A stretch of DNA of 64,000 nt from Carposina sasakii (GCA_014607495.2 CP053169.1:3968001-4032000); one strand, 5' to 3'; positions 33,901 to 44,529 are shown, counted from the stretch's first letter. Notes: generated from the letters alone by a model not told the origin. Program-made: numbers and translations.

Positions 33901-35751
33901 CGCGCGTAAAGTTAGATCGCGATATCGTTTGATTTAGCTACTCATGTATGAAACAGGTAAACCTTGATATCTGCCTAGTGATGCCCGCGACTTAATTCGC
34001 GTGAATTTTTTGAGATATTCCTACCATCGACTGTTGGTTTGGAATCCTTTTAAATCCAGAAAAATAAATATGTTATTTTATTAGTTAATAATTGTATTTT
34101 ACTTCTCTCTCTAGGAAAACTATTTCCGTTTTATTACAAAAGAATTTAAACACCTTTTAAGCTAAACGTGCCCTAAATTTGGCAATATGCCATAGATTTT
34201 GCTGTTTCTTTTAAATAAAGTCAAACTTGGGCGGTCTTTTGTAATAACACCGTTTCTTATGTACCAAATTTCATTCAAATCGGTTCATTCCGTAGTTTTG
34301 CCGTGAAAGACGGACAAACATACACTTTCACATTTATAATATTAGTACCTATAGATAAGCATTCGTATTTTTCTGATTAGACTAGATTATGCAGTTTTAT
34401 CTTTGACTTTCCAGATCCCAACAACGGCACTATGACCATCAGTGATATTGTAAAACGTGTGCTAGCAGAAAAAGTCTACAACTACAATAGACGGCTGAAA
34501 AATGATTTTCAAATCCGAGACAGTATTCTTAAACCAAGTAAGATTTCACTCTTTTGGGGAATATTATTTATTTATGTGTTAGTTACTGCCGGTTGGTGTA
34601 GTTGATGGTGACCCTGCCCGCCCACCGTGCCATAGGTCTTGGATTCGAATCGTGGTAGGTGCAAACATATATGTTTTTTTTCCGAGTCATGGATGTTTCT
34701 ATAATAATAGGACCTATTTATGTACCGTTTCATGATACCCACGAAATATGACCTCAGGGATTTTAGCGTGGGACTATATTAACGTGTTGTGAAGTGTGTG
34801 AATATCCAAATACGAGTACATAATATTATGAAAGTTTGTGAGTATGGAGGGATGGGTGGATGGATATTTGTTACTCTTTCACGTATAAACAGCTGGGGCG
34901 ATTTTAATAAAATTTGGTATGGAGTTAGCTGACACCCTGGATTAACTTATAGGCTACTTTTTATCCCGGGAAAATAATTATATCCTGGATAATATCAACT
35001 TTTTTTTTTCTGCAGTCCACAATAATCTAGAAAAATAAATATGGGACTTCGAGCTTCGAGTTTAAATTTATTGGGCATATGTCATTGGACGAGCTTTTCG
35101 CAATACCTTCTACTACACCCCGTATACACTAAACGTGGTGTTAATTTCTTTTTTCATAGTTGTGGCAACGCAAGAGATGAAGAGTCAGTCCCCTATCAGA
35201 AAACACTTTCGTTTCTTCTTCTACAAGCGCATTTACCTCATCGAGAGCTCTTGCCCACATGAAAACAGAGCGAGAATCTTAGTGAAGTTAGTATTTCAGT
35301 TTTTTGCACATACCTACTGAGAAAGAGTGAGCAGTTTAGGACTTTGTCAGAAACAAAGTAGGTGTGATGTTTATTACATATTCATTCAATTTACTGAACT
35401 GATTGTGATAAAACTTGGCAGTTATACAGCTAACTAACGGCCATCCACCACATCGTCTGCATAAACTTTACAATTCCTGTTTCACTTGAAATCTTTTCTT
35501 ACCGTATGCTTTCGCTTACGTCATACAAAGAACATACCCTCTAAGTTTGAGGTTTCTAAGATTTAGGACTATTTAAGACATATGACTCTAAAACTTAAAT
35601 TAATAAATTTTTTGTCTGAAGCTATAACATTAATTTGTTTTCCAGTTTAGCGGAGAGTCCACCATACAAGCACGAACTAGAGGAGGTGGCCAAACTCATG
35701 GACATCGGCCCCGGAGCACCCACGTGTATTATCAAGTTGAAAGCTGTGTAA
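27728..35751 (+). CDS. Four-exon gene for a secreted protein of unknown function (233 aa)
   Basis: The exons are 27728-27976, 28561-28789, 34415-34537 and 35651-35751. Donors are GTAAGT, GTAAGG and GTAAGA; the acceptors end in CAG, CAG and TTTAG. Intron phases 0, 1 and 1 fit exactly, and the lengths sum to 702 bases including TAA. The protein starts with a signal peptide (hydrophobic VIILISMTVHCLAV, cleavage probably near residue 22). Two N-glycosylation sequons occur early (N43, N49). Four cysteines remain after the signal (two in exon 1, one each in exons 2 and 4), which could form two disulfides. Residues 56-83 (Y..., EARVFC, DASDE) faintly recall the first motif of a C-type lectin domain, but the later WIG/WND landmarks are absent, so I do not name it. 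Introns 1-3 are 584, 5,625 and 1,113 bp and full of mobile DNA. Confidence 0.75.
28225..28478. mobile_element. Mutator-like MITE with 9-bp duplication, in intron 1
   Basis: GGTGGACAC is repeated directly on both sides (28216-28224 and 28479-28487). The 254-bp insert is a long inverted repeat: left CATGGCGGAATAAGAT, right ATCTTATTCCTCTACG, arms running past 'gcctcgatgcacct' / 'aggtgcatcgaggc' to a short centre near 28340. Long terminal inverted repeats with a 9-bp duplication are the signature of Mutator-like elements. Confidence 0.8.
28561..28789 (+). CDS. Exon 2 of the secreted-protein gene
   Basis: Opens ILSEKQLLSDHFLQ and ends YFLEP with one base left over (phase 1). A second in-frame acceptor (TTTTCTGCAG ending at 28602) would remove 14 residues. 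A TACTAAC branch-like site lies only about 10 bases from the first acceptor but about 52 from the second, so the second may be the one used. Confidence 0.7.
28824..29213. mobile_element. 390-bp inverted-repeat MITE in intron 2
   Basis: Ends TACTGGGTGTAAAAAGACAA and TTGTCTTTTTACACCCTGTA are inverted. Inner blocks 'cacgatcattttttt' and 'gaagaaaatgatcgt' are also inverted and resemble the same block of the ACAGGATG family, so the two are probably related. Confidence 0.75.
29224..29470. repeat. ACGGCTGTGCT repeat
   Basis: Shows 'acacacggctgtgcttccg', 'gcggggcttcactagaatac' and 'gcatcaccttccatgcatgt'; relatives at 37242, 41490, 49165 and 56908. Confidence 0.5.
29690..29805 (+). repeat. CTACCCCGTAAGGGATAAA repeat with TATG tail
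   Basis: 'ctctgcctaccccgtaaggg' and 'ataaaggcgtgattata' then (TGTA)n. A second scrap lies at 42235-42285. A common short interspersed repeat. Confidence 0.5.
30377..30493. mobile_element. Short MITE, GTGTTATTACAAAAGA ends, copy 1
   Basis: The ends CGTGTTATTACAAAAGA and TCTTTTGTAATAACACCG are inverted, with shared inner blocks ('aagctaaaca', 'cctaaatttg'). Its relative is at 34127. It lies in intron 2. Confidence 0.7.
30637..30915. mobile_element. 279-bp fold-back MITE in intron 2
   Basis: Arms of about 110 bp are inverted copies: AAAAAACAAGCACTTAGATG at left, CATCTAAGTGCTTGTTTTTT at right. Inner blocks GAAAATATTTTATTTT and GTTATGTT are also mirrored. The centre is around 30770. Confidence 0.8.
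30916..31025 (+). repeat. ACCCGACTGCGCGACGC repeat, copy 1
   Basis: 'cccgactgcgcgacgcaaag', then 'gtgtttaacagcctatgtat' and 'gcactacacagacc'. Inverted copy at 33428-33558. Confidence 0.6.
31301..32417. mobile_element. 1.1-kb non-autonomous element with internal tandem repeats
   Basis: The outer ends are inverted (AATTAACCGACTTCAAA near 31311; TTTGAAGTTGGTTAAAAATT near 32398). Inside lie an inverted pair GGAGTCGGTGCCAGCC / GGCTGGCACCGACTCC (31481 and 31665) and a 128-bp tandem array (31683-32122). 'cgaattgagaacctcctcct' near the right end is a block I know as common in Lepidoptera. Treating the whole as one element is inference; it could be two abutting repeats. Confidence 0.5.
31683..32122. 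repeat. 128-bp tandem repeat, about 3.4 copies
   Basis: Units start at 31683, 31811, 31939 and 32068 (periods 128, 128, 129), each with TTAAGGAGTTCTGTAGCTTC and GCAGCATCAGATGTTGATTC. The last unit is cut at about 32122. Confidence 0.85.
32500..32680. repeat. GC-rich patch, probable repeat fragment
   Basis: Well above local GC content, with CCGCCGCGGC and three GAATTT units (32594-32611). Overlapping open frames on both strands suggest composition rather than a gene. Confidence 0.35.
32681..32790. repeat. 20-bp minisatellite, about 5 units
   Basis: The unit is close to CATGCTTGYKTGCATMYTRC, repeated back to back with substitutions. Each unit is itself rich in GCATGC. Confidence 0.8.
32997..33240 (-). 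mobile_element. tRNA-Glu-type SINE, near-complete copy
   Basis: Read on minus: a tRNA-like head with A box TGGTCTAGTAGG and B box GGTTCGATTCC in CCTGGGTTCGATTCCCGGTA, then 'ccgagtcatggatgtttcta', 'agtacccacgacacaagacc' and a 14-base poly(A) tail (poly-T on plus at 33000). The head resembles tRNA-Glu. Confidence 0.8.
33428..33558 (-). repeat. ACCCGACTGCGCGACGC repeat, copy 2
   Basis: Inverse of 30916-31025: 'gtgcttcaaaggaacatac', 'cactcctttgcgtcgcgcag', 'tcgggtaaaa'. Confidence 0.6.
33590..33870. repeat. GC-rich repeat fragment in intron 2
   Basis: 'cttggggcaacccccgtac', 'ggctggccggggggacgcg' and 'aatcggttcagccgttctgg' (a phrase typical of lepidopteran repeats). Origin not identified. Confidence 0.35.
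33975..34360 (+). repeat. CCCGCGACT repeat interrupted by a MITE
   Basis: Opens 'gatgcccgcgacttaattcg' and ends 'ttcacatttataatattagt'; split by the short MITE at 34127-34252. Confidence 0.6.
34127..34252. mobile_element. Short MITE, GTGTTATTACAAAAGA ends, copy 2
   Basis: Inverted ends CGTTTTATTACAAAAG and CTTTTGTAATAACACCG, with TTTC on both sides (34123-34126, 34253-34256) as a likely 4-bp duplication. Nested in the CCCGCGACT repeat. Confidence 0.7.
34415..34537 (+). CDS. Exon 3 of the secreted-protein gene
   Basis: Follows TTTGACTTTCCAG and ends CCAA|GTAAGA. Reads (D)PNNGTMTISDIVKRVLAEK...SILKP, with one NGT sequon and a basic, probably helical stretch. Phase 1 at both ends. Confidence 0.75.
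34577..34810 (+). mobile_element. tRNA-Glu-type SINE in intron 3
   Basis: Same family as 32997 in the opposite direction: 'ggttggtgtagttgatggtg', B-box region 'ggattcgaatcgtgg', 'ccgagtcatggatgtttcta', ending 'gtgaagtgtgtgaatatcc' without a clear A-tail. Confidence 0.7.
34825..35015 (-). repeat. CCCGCGACT-family repeat fragment
   Basis: Minus copy: 'gtttgtgagtatggagggat', 'taggctactttttatcccgg', 'ttctgcagtccaca'. Confidence 0.55.
35651..35751 (+). CDS. Exon 4 of the secreted-protein gene
   Basis: The acceptor is GTTTAG at 35650; the nearer CCAG at 35645 would give an immediate stop, so it is excluded. Reads (T)ESPPYKHELEEVAKLMDIGP...CIIKLKAV and TAA. Confidence 0.75.
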
Positions 35752-35784
35752 GATCCTATGCCAACACATAAAAGACGTTTTTTA

Positions 35785-35790
35785 AATAAA
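35785..35790 (+). terminator. Poly(A) signal of the secreted-protein gene
   Basis: AATAAA 34 bases after the stop codon; a short 3' UTR would result. Confidence 0.6.
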
Positions 35791-37312
35791 AATTACAAAA
35801 CTTTTTATATGTAGGTATGCATTTATCTTAGAATCCTTTTATTTCTTAACAATATGACTAAGGTATATAGAAAAATTTAATGGCATAAGTAGGTACATAG
35901 ATTTTCTATATAAAATTCATCGCCGCCCTTTTATATTTACCTATACGAGGTAGGATATGTTGTACCTAAGAGATTGTTTTCATAATAAACACCAACTTAT
36001 TGGATAATTAAATTCTCTGATAGCTAAAGCTCGTAATTATATTCCATCAGATGTTTCTCTCACTACCCCAAAACTGTACGGATATAAAAATTATTACACC
36101 ATTGGCCTCTCTTCCTTATCAAAATTAGTTCGGATATCACTTTTCACAACTTTTCCTTTCACTCCGGCCAAATAAGTTGGGAAAACATTTTCCCCGCAGT
36201 TTCATACCCTTGGTAATCCTGTACCTACCTGCAGAGATATACCACACTTACCCTGCACAGCCACTATCATCTGTACCTACTATCATCATACCCGAAAGAA
36301 ACAGCGTAAGTACAACTAATACAAACACGAAAATCTCTCCTAAACTAAATATATAAAGCTTGAAGTCCAATGTCGAGTCGTGGTACATAAAGCGTTGTTG
36401 GTACAATCTATAGTGTCCCCACCAAGCGTCTCTCGCGCCCTGCCTCATGCATTTAAATTGCTTCATTACTGAACTAGACGGCGGTCCATAGGGTTGTCAG
36501 ATGAGTAAAATAAACTTTTCAGTTTGATAACGTCTGAAACTTTGCCAATTCTGCGGTCATTGTGAAGAAAATCTTTTCGACATACACTAAAAAGTTTGTT
36601 GTAAATATAACTGAAGTGTTTTGTTGGTAGGGTGCTTGCATTAGGAATAGCAAAAAATAGTATACTTATACATATAAAAATCGATATTTTAGAAGTTTTT
36701 TTTTTACTTCAAGTAAATTCATTCGTTTTGTTAGTAACGAACGAAAGAATTAGCAACTAGTACAAATTGCACCCCCACATTAGCTTAGCTTATTAAATAT
36801 CACTTGGTAAAGTGTGAGTCTACCGGCATTTTTCGGGCACAAATGCGAAATGTCTTCGTGTTATTCTAAATAACCTGTTAGCCCTAGAGCCTAAAAAAAC
36901 CATCAAAAGGTATCTAACAATAGACAACATAGTACCTACATATCATAAATCTGTAAAAAGAAACAGATTTTTTTTATTTTTTTTTATTTACTTACTAAAG
37001 TAATTATTATTTTATTATTTGATGCAGCGCAGCCCTATCATTCGTTTCAGTGTGGAAGGCGGGCACGCTCTATCTGCACGCTGATCATTAGTCCCCGAGA
37101 GTGGCCGAACAATTTTGCATGCTACCGTCTAAATTCTCTGGACAACAGGGTTAATAGGTTTCAGTTACAAAAATTTCAGCGCTGTTAACTTTTTGAGACG
37201 TCTTTACGTATTCAGCCTCTTCTATTATTTTAAAAAACCTGTGCGGTGCTTCACTAGAATACATCAACGTCTCTTTGCGTGCACGTCATAAAAGTCGAAT
37301 TCTTCTTCTTCT
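35791..37312. other. Intergenic sequence, no gene seen
   Basis: AT-rich with a T-rich tract at 36970-37000. A scrap of the ACGGCTGT repeat lies at 37242-37292. Confidence 0.35.
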
Positions 37313-37500
37313 TCTTCAGCCTATTGCAGTCCACTGCTGGACTTAGGTCTCCCCCAGGGCACGCCACAAGGCTACTGCCACAGTCACCACGCTGGGCAGG
37401 CGGGTTGTCAGTACGCTTATGGTACGGGAAATCAGGCAGGGGTGGTACAAACTCTACTCTGCCGGCACCACGCGGCCAAGACCAAGAGTCGAATACGGGT
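37313..37500 (-). repeat. CAGTCCACTG repeat, minus copy
   Basis: 'cagcctattgcagtccactg', 'ctcccccagggcacgccaca', 'accacgctgggcaggcgggt' and 'tgccggcaccacgcggcc', preceded by a (TTC)n run. Confidence 0.7.
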
Positions 37501-38504
37501 AGGAAACTCGGGCATTCTCTATCATATTCGTGACTAACACTCTTTATAAAATAGACCCCTAGTCTTACATGCCTCTACGAATAGGTAATTCTGCCGGTTA
37601 TCTCTACTAAGGGCTGTTTTTCAAACGACAGATAGGCTATCAGACGTTTAAATGAAATAAATTGTATTAGGCGTTACAATTCGGAAGTATATTATTAATC
37701 TAGTTTTTGATTTCGGAAATAGTGCGATGAATTATCTTGCATGCTAGGTGCTCGGGTCGGGTTTTAGGTAGTGCAAGTGCTTGTTTTCGCAGTAATGAGT
37801 TATCAGAGCCGAGGGTCAGTGGAGCGTGTAGGGCCCGGCGGTGGGCGCACCCATAGTGAATATCTGACATTTGTAAAATCAGCCCTTAGTGCTATATCAG
37901 TCAGTTTGCTACTTTTTAGTCGTCAATACGTCGATCTTCGTAAATACGTCGATATTGATGAGTGATTACACTGATGACACTAGAAAGTAATAAAATCAAG
38001 TGTTTATATAGATACCTATTATTTATGTAGTATTGTATAATAAACCTACATACTCGTAAATGCATTAAGGTTAGAAGGTTAGTTACATAAAACGAAGCTG
38101 ATGGCATTTAGTTCCCACAGTAAATTACGAGTATATTTAACGTCTCTCATCATATTTTAAAAAAAAACTTTATAGATAAGCAATTACTTACCATAATGGT
38201 GAAAATTTATGGAGTATCGGTTATGAAATGTAATGAAAACATTGTAAATTGATCAATTAATATCTCATTACAGGACCTACAGTTCATCAAACATCGTTTC
38301 GCATGAATTTTAATTACTAATAAATGATTTTGTGCCAATTATGGACAAAATGGCGAACCGTCGTCGTTGGGTAGACTGCAGAAGTAGGTAGGTTTTAGTG
38401 AAAATTTTAATTACTTTTTCTAATCGATTTTCGTGGACCATGTTTGAACCGCTAGTATTAGAATTTATAAAACAAGGTGATCGTAATTAAATTTTATTTA
38501 TATA
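37501..38504. other. Intergenic sequence, no gene seen
   Basis: 'agggctgtttttcaaacgac' at 37610 is a scrap of the family complete at 42687. No gene supported. Confidence 0.35.
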
Positions 38505-38830
38505 CTAGTGGACGCCCGCGACTCCATCCGCGTGGACTACAGAAAAACAAAATGTCGAAATTATCCGGGATAAAAACATTTTCCCGGGATAAAACTAGCC
38601 TATATGTTAAGTATGACCTGTCACAATATATTTCTGAAAACTGCATCGAAATCGGTACAGCCGTTATTGAGATTAGCGTGCACAAACGCACAGACAAACC
38701 GACAAACAGATACAAATTCCAAAAATCATCGTTTTGGGTCCTATTGCGTTGATAAAGGTCTCCTATAATATTTTTTCTTATATATCTTCCATGTATAGAC
38801 AGCGATCCGTTACATTTTTATTATATGTAT
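38505..38830 (+). repeat. CCCGCGACT repeat, plus copy
   Basis: 'gtggacgcccgcgactccat', 'cgaaattatccgggataaaa', 'gtttgtgcacgc' (inverted) and 'agacagcgatccgtt'. This and the minus copy at 53715 are the longest in the window. Confidence 0.7.
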
Positions 38831-41489
38831 AGAATAGATAGAAGATTACATAGTAAAAGTACATAATACTATGTATAGATGATGGGGTAGCCAAAACTAT
38901 ATGATTACGAAGAAGATCTTACAGGCACGTTTAGCATAACGCAGCCAGATGAAAATAGATCCCCCTGAAAGTACGCCTCTGAGTTCCTTACAGCCAATTT
39001 CAATAACCGATCTCGAGAGATTTTTTAAGGCTTCCTATTGGAGCAGACATTTTGATGTCGAACCTCTATCTATTAGTTTGAGAAAATATAGGTGGGTACC
39101 TAATGTCACTTTTATCTAAGGCTCATGGGAGTCTAGTGTCGTCGTCGCGGCGTGGTGCAGTGTAATAATCGGCTTATAATTATGTATTTAGTCTGCTACA
39201 TTATATCTGTTGCGTGAAACAATAGGTAGAGCCTATTATCTTTATAGTAATTTACCATCAATATAATTATGTTATATATTGGACCTGTCACCAACAATAC
39301 TATATACTTATAGGTACAAAGCAAGAGCTTTGGTGACGTGAAAAGAATTTTGCGGTTGACTAAAATTATATAGTAGTGATGTTCTTTTGTTTGTTGCGTA
39401 CAAAAGCTGCTCACTGTTGACTGTGTGTGGTCTTGACTCCTTTGGGGTGTTAGTTTTAGCATTTTTTTATATTAAAATAGCACTAAAATATAGATAGGAC
39501 AGTGATCAAAATTTTTTGATCATTAATTAAATAGGTATGTACTGTTCAAAAGTATTTAATTAATACAGAAGCAACAAGTTTGGTTAGGAAAGGTTGTAAA
39601 AAGAAATATGTAGAAGAAAGAGGGGACGCAAAAATTCTGCACCCACAATACACATCACCGAAAAGGTATTTACAAGAAACATTCTTTTTTTTTCAACATT
39701 ACTTATCATATAATTTAATCGCATCAATTCGTCCGTACATCCCATTCAAAATCCATCCGTGGTCCATTCATAAAATTATAATACACACACCCGGCAGCTG
39801 CATCCAATCTATACAGCCAAACGTCAACAATTTGCCTTATTTTCCGCCATATCAATATCTAGGTACTTTAGACCAGCCAATCAAGTAAAGGTGTCACATT
39901 ACTACGAACCTTTGTGAGCATTCAAACCGTGTTTACAAACAAAATAAGGGCTTGTCATAATCTGTTTTTGGATACGTCGTATCTATTTTTCGGTCTGGCA
40001 ACTTTTGGCGCGATTGTTTTTTTCGGCGGCTTAGAGAAGGCAAAAGTATTTATTTCAACGCCTTATTGTGGGTTTATCAGCACATTGAATAATAGCGTTT
40101 CACGGAAAGGTAAGGTACAGGATTAAAAAGGTACAGTGATGTGCGCATAACGCGATATTTTGGTGGTCCTTTCCCTTTCTAATGGTTGACATCTTTGAAA
40201 AGGCAAGTTTTAAGAAATTTCACTCTCAAAAGCAGTAATCCGGGGCAGTAAAAGTTTTATATTGTGTAAATCAGTACCTCAGTACTCCTAAAATATAAGT
40301 TAATAGATGGAAGGACACGTAATCAAAGCTGTTCTCCCAAAAATGTCTGTTGTGCAGCCAAATTCAGTCCAAGTAACAACTAGATACGTTGTATATATAC
40401 CTGCATCTGTATAGAACGGAAGGAAATACATGTCAGGAAATTAATACAGACATAGGCTATGTACAATCAGGGCCAATAGGTGTAAGAAACTATTGCTGCA
40501 CTCCTTCTATTCTGATTTAAATGACTCTACATTGACATCAGATTTTTTACTCATAAACATCACAATGTAACGTGAAAGCTACATTACCTACAGTGTAATT
40601 TCCAAGTACTTTGTGAAGCGAAATCCATCCAAAACAAACAATACCTTTATACAACTATTACAGCAAAACCTCAAGCGTCAAATGCCGAACTCGTTGCCAC
40701 AAGCGTTTATTTTCATTCCACTAGAAATTTTCCCAATCTAATTTCGATGGGGGTAGAGTTGATATTGGTGTATCTTTCGGAAAATTGGCTAGGATATAAC
40801 TTGGTATTAAACCTGTAAGCGGTGAAGCATGAGCGCTTGCGCGGGACATGAGGGGTCCGCTAGTTTTTTTTCTTAATCCCAACAAGGATTAAGCCAAAGG
40901 CAGTTTGATTGGCAGCCGCCGTCAGGAGCACGTCTGGGACACTGCTTTTGCCCCATGTTTTGGCGGTGATGGTTTAAAAATAAGTTTTACGATAAAGTTC
41001 TAAGGTTGAATAAAGTTTTAAAACCGAATTTATGCTTAATGTTTAACTTACGTACAGACAGCAAAACCTATCATTCTTAGTGTAAAAGTTAACCTTAACC
41101 AACCAATTCACGTTGAGGTAGCCTATATTCAGAGATCATTGATTAAAATTTATAGATAGAGCATAGCAGGGCTATCTCGGGTGTGTTATGTTATGATTAC
41201 ACCTAAAACATAATCCAACATGGATACTACATGATAAAGTTTTAGCAATCCACCCCTTACCACGTGGAAATAGGCTGAGAGGTGACTTGTACACTTCAGT
41301 CTGCCCAATCTCTTTTGGATTATATTGGGCATGGTATGATATATGATATATAGTTGTATTTTTTTAAAACTTCAACCTAGAACTACTTACATAGATACCT
41401 TCTTTCTCTTACATATTCCAATAATTACCCTGTATGACACCAGCACTTGTGATATCTTAGTATGATAAATGATACATACATACATATTC
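38831..41489. other. Intergenic sequence, no gene seen
   Basis: A small stem CTTAATCC/GGATTAAG sits at 40872-40893. Short frames near 39580 and 39914 lack support. Confidence 0.35.
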
Positions 41490-41652
41490 ACACGGCTGTA
41501 TGTGGTAGCTAGAGCTGCAGGTTCACGAAGGAGGTCCACGTATAGCATAGGGTTAATTATCAATGATAAGTTAGCTAGTTCATCGCCTGGAAAGAACGCC
41601 CCTGGGTTCTTAGTCGACTCTTACGACATGCAAAGATGGAGATGCAGCTGAT
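41490..41652. repeat. ACGGCTGT / GCAGGTTCACGAAGGAG repeat
   Basis: 'cacacggctgtatgtggtag', 'gcaggttcacgaaggaggtc' and 'gactcttacgacatgcaaag'. Confidence 0.5.
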
Positions 41653-42686
41653 GTTTAGTAAACCCCTGGATCAGCACACATTGATATGATAATGCTATGA
41701 TTTGTATAGAAAAAGGAGCACTAGTGGAAAATTCTAAGAGCTTAGGCTTCATAGGCTTCAATATAATAAACTTAAGACATTGATGCAAAGTCTGCTTACT
41801 ACGAGTAAAAAAGCTACTAGGTAATTTAAAAGTAGATAGCTTACTTACACCTACGTACAACAGAAGCCGCATGACGAGTGCTAGTGTGACGACCTTGTCT
41901 CGAGGTTCTCACGCGCTACCCGTGTTGCTGCCACTGCGCTGCCAGGGATTATCTTATCAAGGGTAGGGCTGCAGCGATTTCAAAAAAAATTGTTTCTGAG
42001 ATAGATTTTTAGAAATATATTGCAAATTTCATTCCGGTGGAAGTAAGAAAACAAAATTTGTATGCTATATAACCCTATAGGTATACCACAGTTACATAAT
42101 TTGGTTTTGGAAATCATGAAAGAATTTACTAGTTTTACTATCTATTAAAAGGAATATTATCCTTTCAACTACCTACAATGTAACGAAAATAGAGTCCTGG
42201 AATTTGGAATACCTACCTAATATAAGTAAAAACTACCCCGTAAGGGATAAAGACGTGATTATATGTATCTATGTCTGTATGTATAAGTAAAACAAGAGGC
42301 AGCCCTGCAAGATCCGTCAAAGTAACTCGACAGTGACAATTCATTCAGCCTACCTGTGCGCACGCCTAATCCAACTGACATGTGGCATCGGCCAAAGATC
42401 ACATTGACAAAGATACGTAACAAAATTTCACGGGCCTCTGCCAAATACCTATGAAAATACTCGTAGATCATTTCAAGCACGGTGTTGGATATCAGTTTAG
42501 GGAGGGACTCCAATTAGACTGGACACAAATAAAATACCAAAGGAATGTAGGTACTTTAAATAGGTATAATATCTACAGCTAACTTAACTATTATAATAAA
42601 TTTCAGCATTTTTGTAGTCAAGTACATAAGTAATATTTGTATTTCTACATTCTAGCCCGACTCAAATAGTTCTAAGATTATTCTGA

Positions 42687-42823
42687 TAAGGGCCGATTTT
42701 TCCAATGGCCAGATGGCCTATCCGAAGGATAACGTTGATGCTGTCTCTATCTTGATTAAGTTATAGAGAATGACATCATCGTCTTTGTCCTTCTTTCTGA
42801 CCATTGGAAAATTTGGCCCTTGT
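42687..42823. mobile_element. Short MITE with AAGGGCCGATTTTTCCAATG ends
   Basis: Left AAGGGCCGATTTTTCCAATG and right CATTGGAAAATTTGGCCCTT are inverted; the interior has 'gttgatgctgtctctatctt' and 'gacatcatcgtctttgtcc'. Scraps of the same family occur at 37610 and 55504. Confidence 0.75.
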
Positions 42824-43315
42824 TAGAATAATAGATCAGCCCTTATTAGGCAATCTGGCTATTAGAAAAATCCACCCTAAGACGAAAGTAATCAACCTTC
42901 TGCACTTACCTTATCTATGAAAGTGTCACATTTCATGACAATTTAAAACATTATTGGCTCATATCGACACGCCATAAGTCGTACTCGTAACAATGCATTT
43001 GTCGCGTCTAATCTACAGTATAAAGATTCAGGAATTAGAGTGGTAGCATACTATGATGGCAATTGGCATTGGCGCTAGCGTATAGGTATACGATTGAAGG
43101 CTTTTCATTTGGTTCCATAAACATCCGTCGGCCATTTGTCGTGTTCCACTGTGGCTTCTTCAGGCGGTCGCTCTCACAAAGATTGGTATTGTTGGATCAA
43201 GTTGGGCTAAGTTGACTAGGTTTATAACGAAGGCCTGAATGATATTAAACGCGGGTGTAGATTTAGATAGGTCTTAGGAGGTATATGTTAATTAACCTGT
43301 CTAAATATAGTAATA

Positions 43316-43400
43316 CATGGTGTAACAGAAAGGGTATGTTAAGCGAAATGCTATGATTACAGGCCACTATTGCACCTGTTCACAGAAATTGAGACTCAAA
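43316..43400 (+). repeat. Half of a TACAGGGTGTAACA fold-back element
   Basis: 'ggtgtaacagaaagggtatg', 'ttaagcgaaatgct' and 'gagactcaaaatca' match one arm only; the other arm is missing. Confidence 0.55.
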
Positions 43401-43652
43401 ATCAAGATTAGATTCATTTATTGCATGTCACAGGTTATATACGTAGGTATTAGATTAAATATAGTAGGTACATGTGACGCAAGGGCACGGTAAACAATAA
43501 GACCAAAAAGTTCTCATAATCAATCAACAGGTCTATTCTTTATCCATCCTCCTATGTGCATTGATAAGTTTAAGGGTAAATATAATTCAATAGCGAAAGA
43601 TTATATACTAGAGCTATTAAAACTTTGGAATGGCGATTGTTTCCATTTTAGA

Positions 43653-43946
43653 AAAGTGACGCCGATAAGCAATGTAGAGCGACATCGCACTTCTGCGAAG
43701 TAAACATCATCATAAAGTTCCACAAGGGTGGATCTTGATCACAAAAGTATACAGAATAGTAAAATAGATAACGTTTGGGCTAGCATTATGAATGAAGCCA
43801 CACGGAAAACCGGAAGCGTGAACAATGGTGCATCGTACGAAATTAGTGGATCAACATACAGACAGATAGATTATGGAGGTTCCCAAGATGATTCCATCGA
43901 GACCGAATCAGAGCAGAGACTAATACGCGACACACTATGCCGGTGA
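43653..43946 (+). pseudogene. Possible exon or decayed coding fragment
   Basis: After a good acceptor (TTGTTTCCATTTTAG), one frame reads KSDADKQCRATSHFCEVN then FHKGGS and stops. An overlapping frame continues from 43716 with VDLDHKSIQNSKIDNVWASI, later YRQIDYGGSQDDSIETESE, ending LIRDTLCR and TGA. Both stretches have protein-like composition, and a one-base shift near 43735 would join them. A GTGAAA donor-like site follows TGCCG at about 43939. It may be a pseudogenised exon or two unrelated frames. No family recognised. Confidence 0.25.
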
Positions 43947-44159
43947 AACGCGGCGTTCTGAGATTGAACTGGAAGCTAGATACTTTCTTGTTATTCAGCT
44001 GGTATTCACCCACAAGTGGCTCTATCTCTACACCCTTGGCTGACTCTCGAATCTGACAACTCATGATTTCAATTCTTGTTTATTTAAAATGCCATAAAAT
44101 ACTAGGACATCTACTAAGATGAGGACTACCTCATCTATATCTTCTATACATCTTCTATA

Positions 44160-44340
44160 CCTACATCTTTATATATAAAAATCTTCTGTTCGTGTGTTTT
44201 CCCTCTATACGGCTCAACTTATTTTGATGAAATTTTGTGTGTGTGTTCAAGTGGGTTCGAGAATAGTTTAGACTTACGATTCGGTCAACGACATTTTGTT
44301 TTTTCTGTAGTCCACGCGGACGGAGTCCAAAAACATTATT
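44160..44340 (-). repeat. CCCGCGACT-family repeat, minus copy
   Basis: 'atcttctgttcgtgtgtttt', 'gtgtgtgttcaagtgggttc' and 'tctgtagtccacgcggacgg'. Confidence 0.55.
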
Positions 44341-44529
44341 CAGTTGACCGAATTGTATTGAGATTGTATTAAGATTTGTATTGTTGTTGATGTTACAGAA
44401 CCTTTTATATAGGATCCGGTAGACTGCGCTGTATTCGCTGTGTCGATTACTCACAAGGATACTTTAGTTTCAGTTACGCCCGGTAGATGGTTGTTAGTTA
44501 TATCTCGGAAATGTTTCCTTTAATAATTA

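Noticed and set aside
37279..37533. 84-codon open frame on plus
   Set aside because: Falls in a copy of the CAGTCCACTG repeat; similar frames at 3728, 48493 and 50797 have the same cause.
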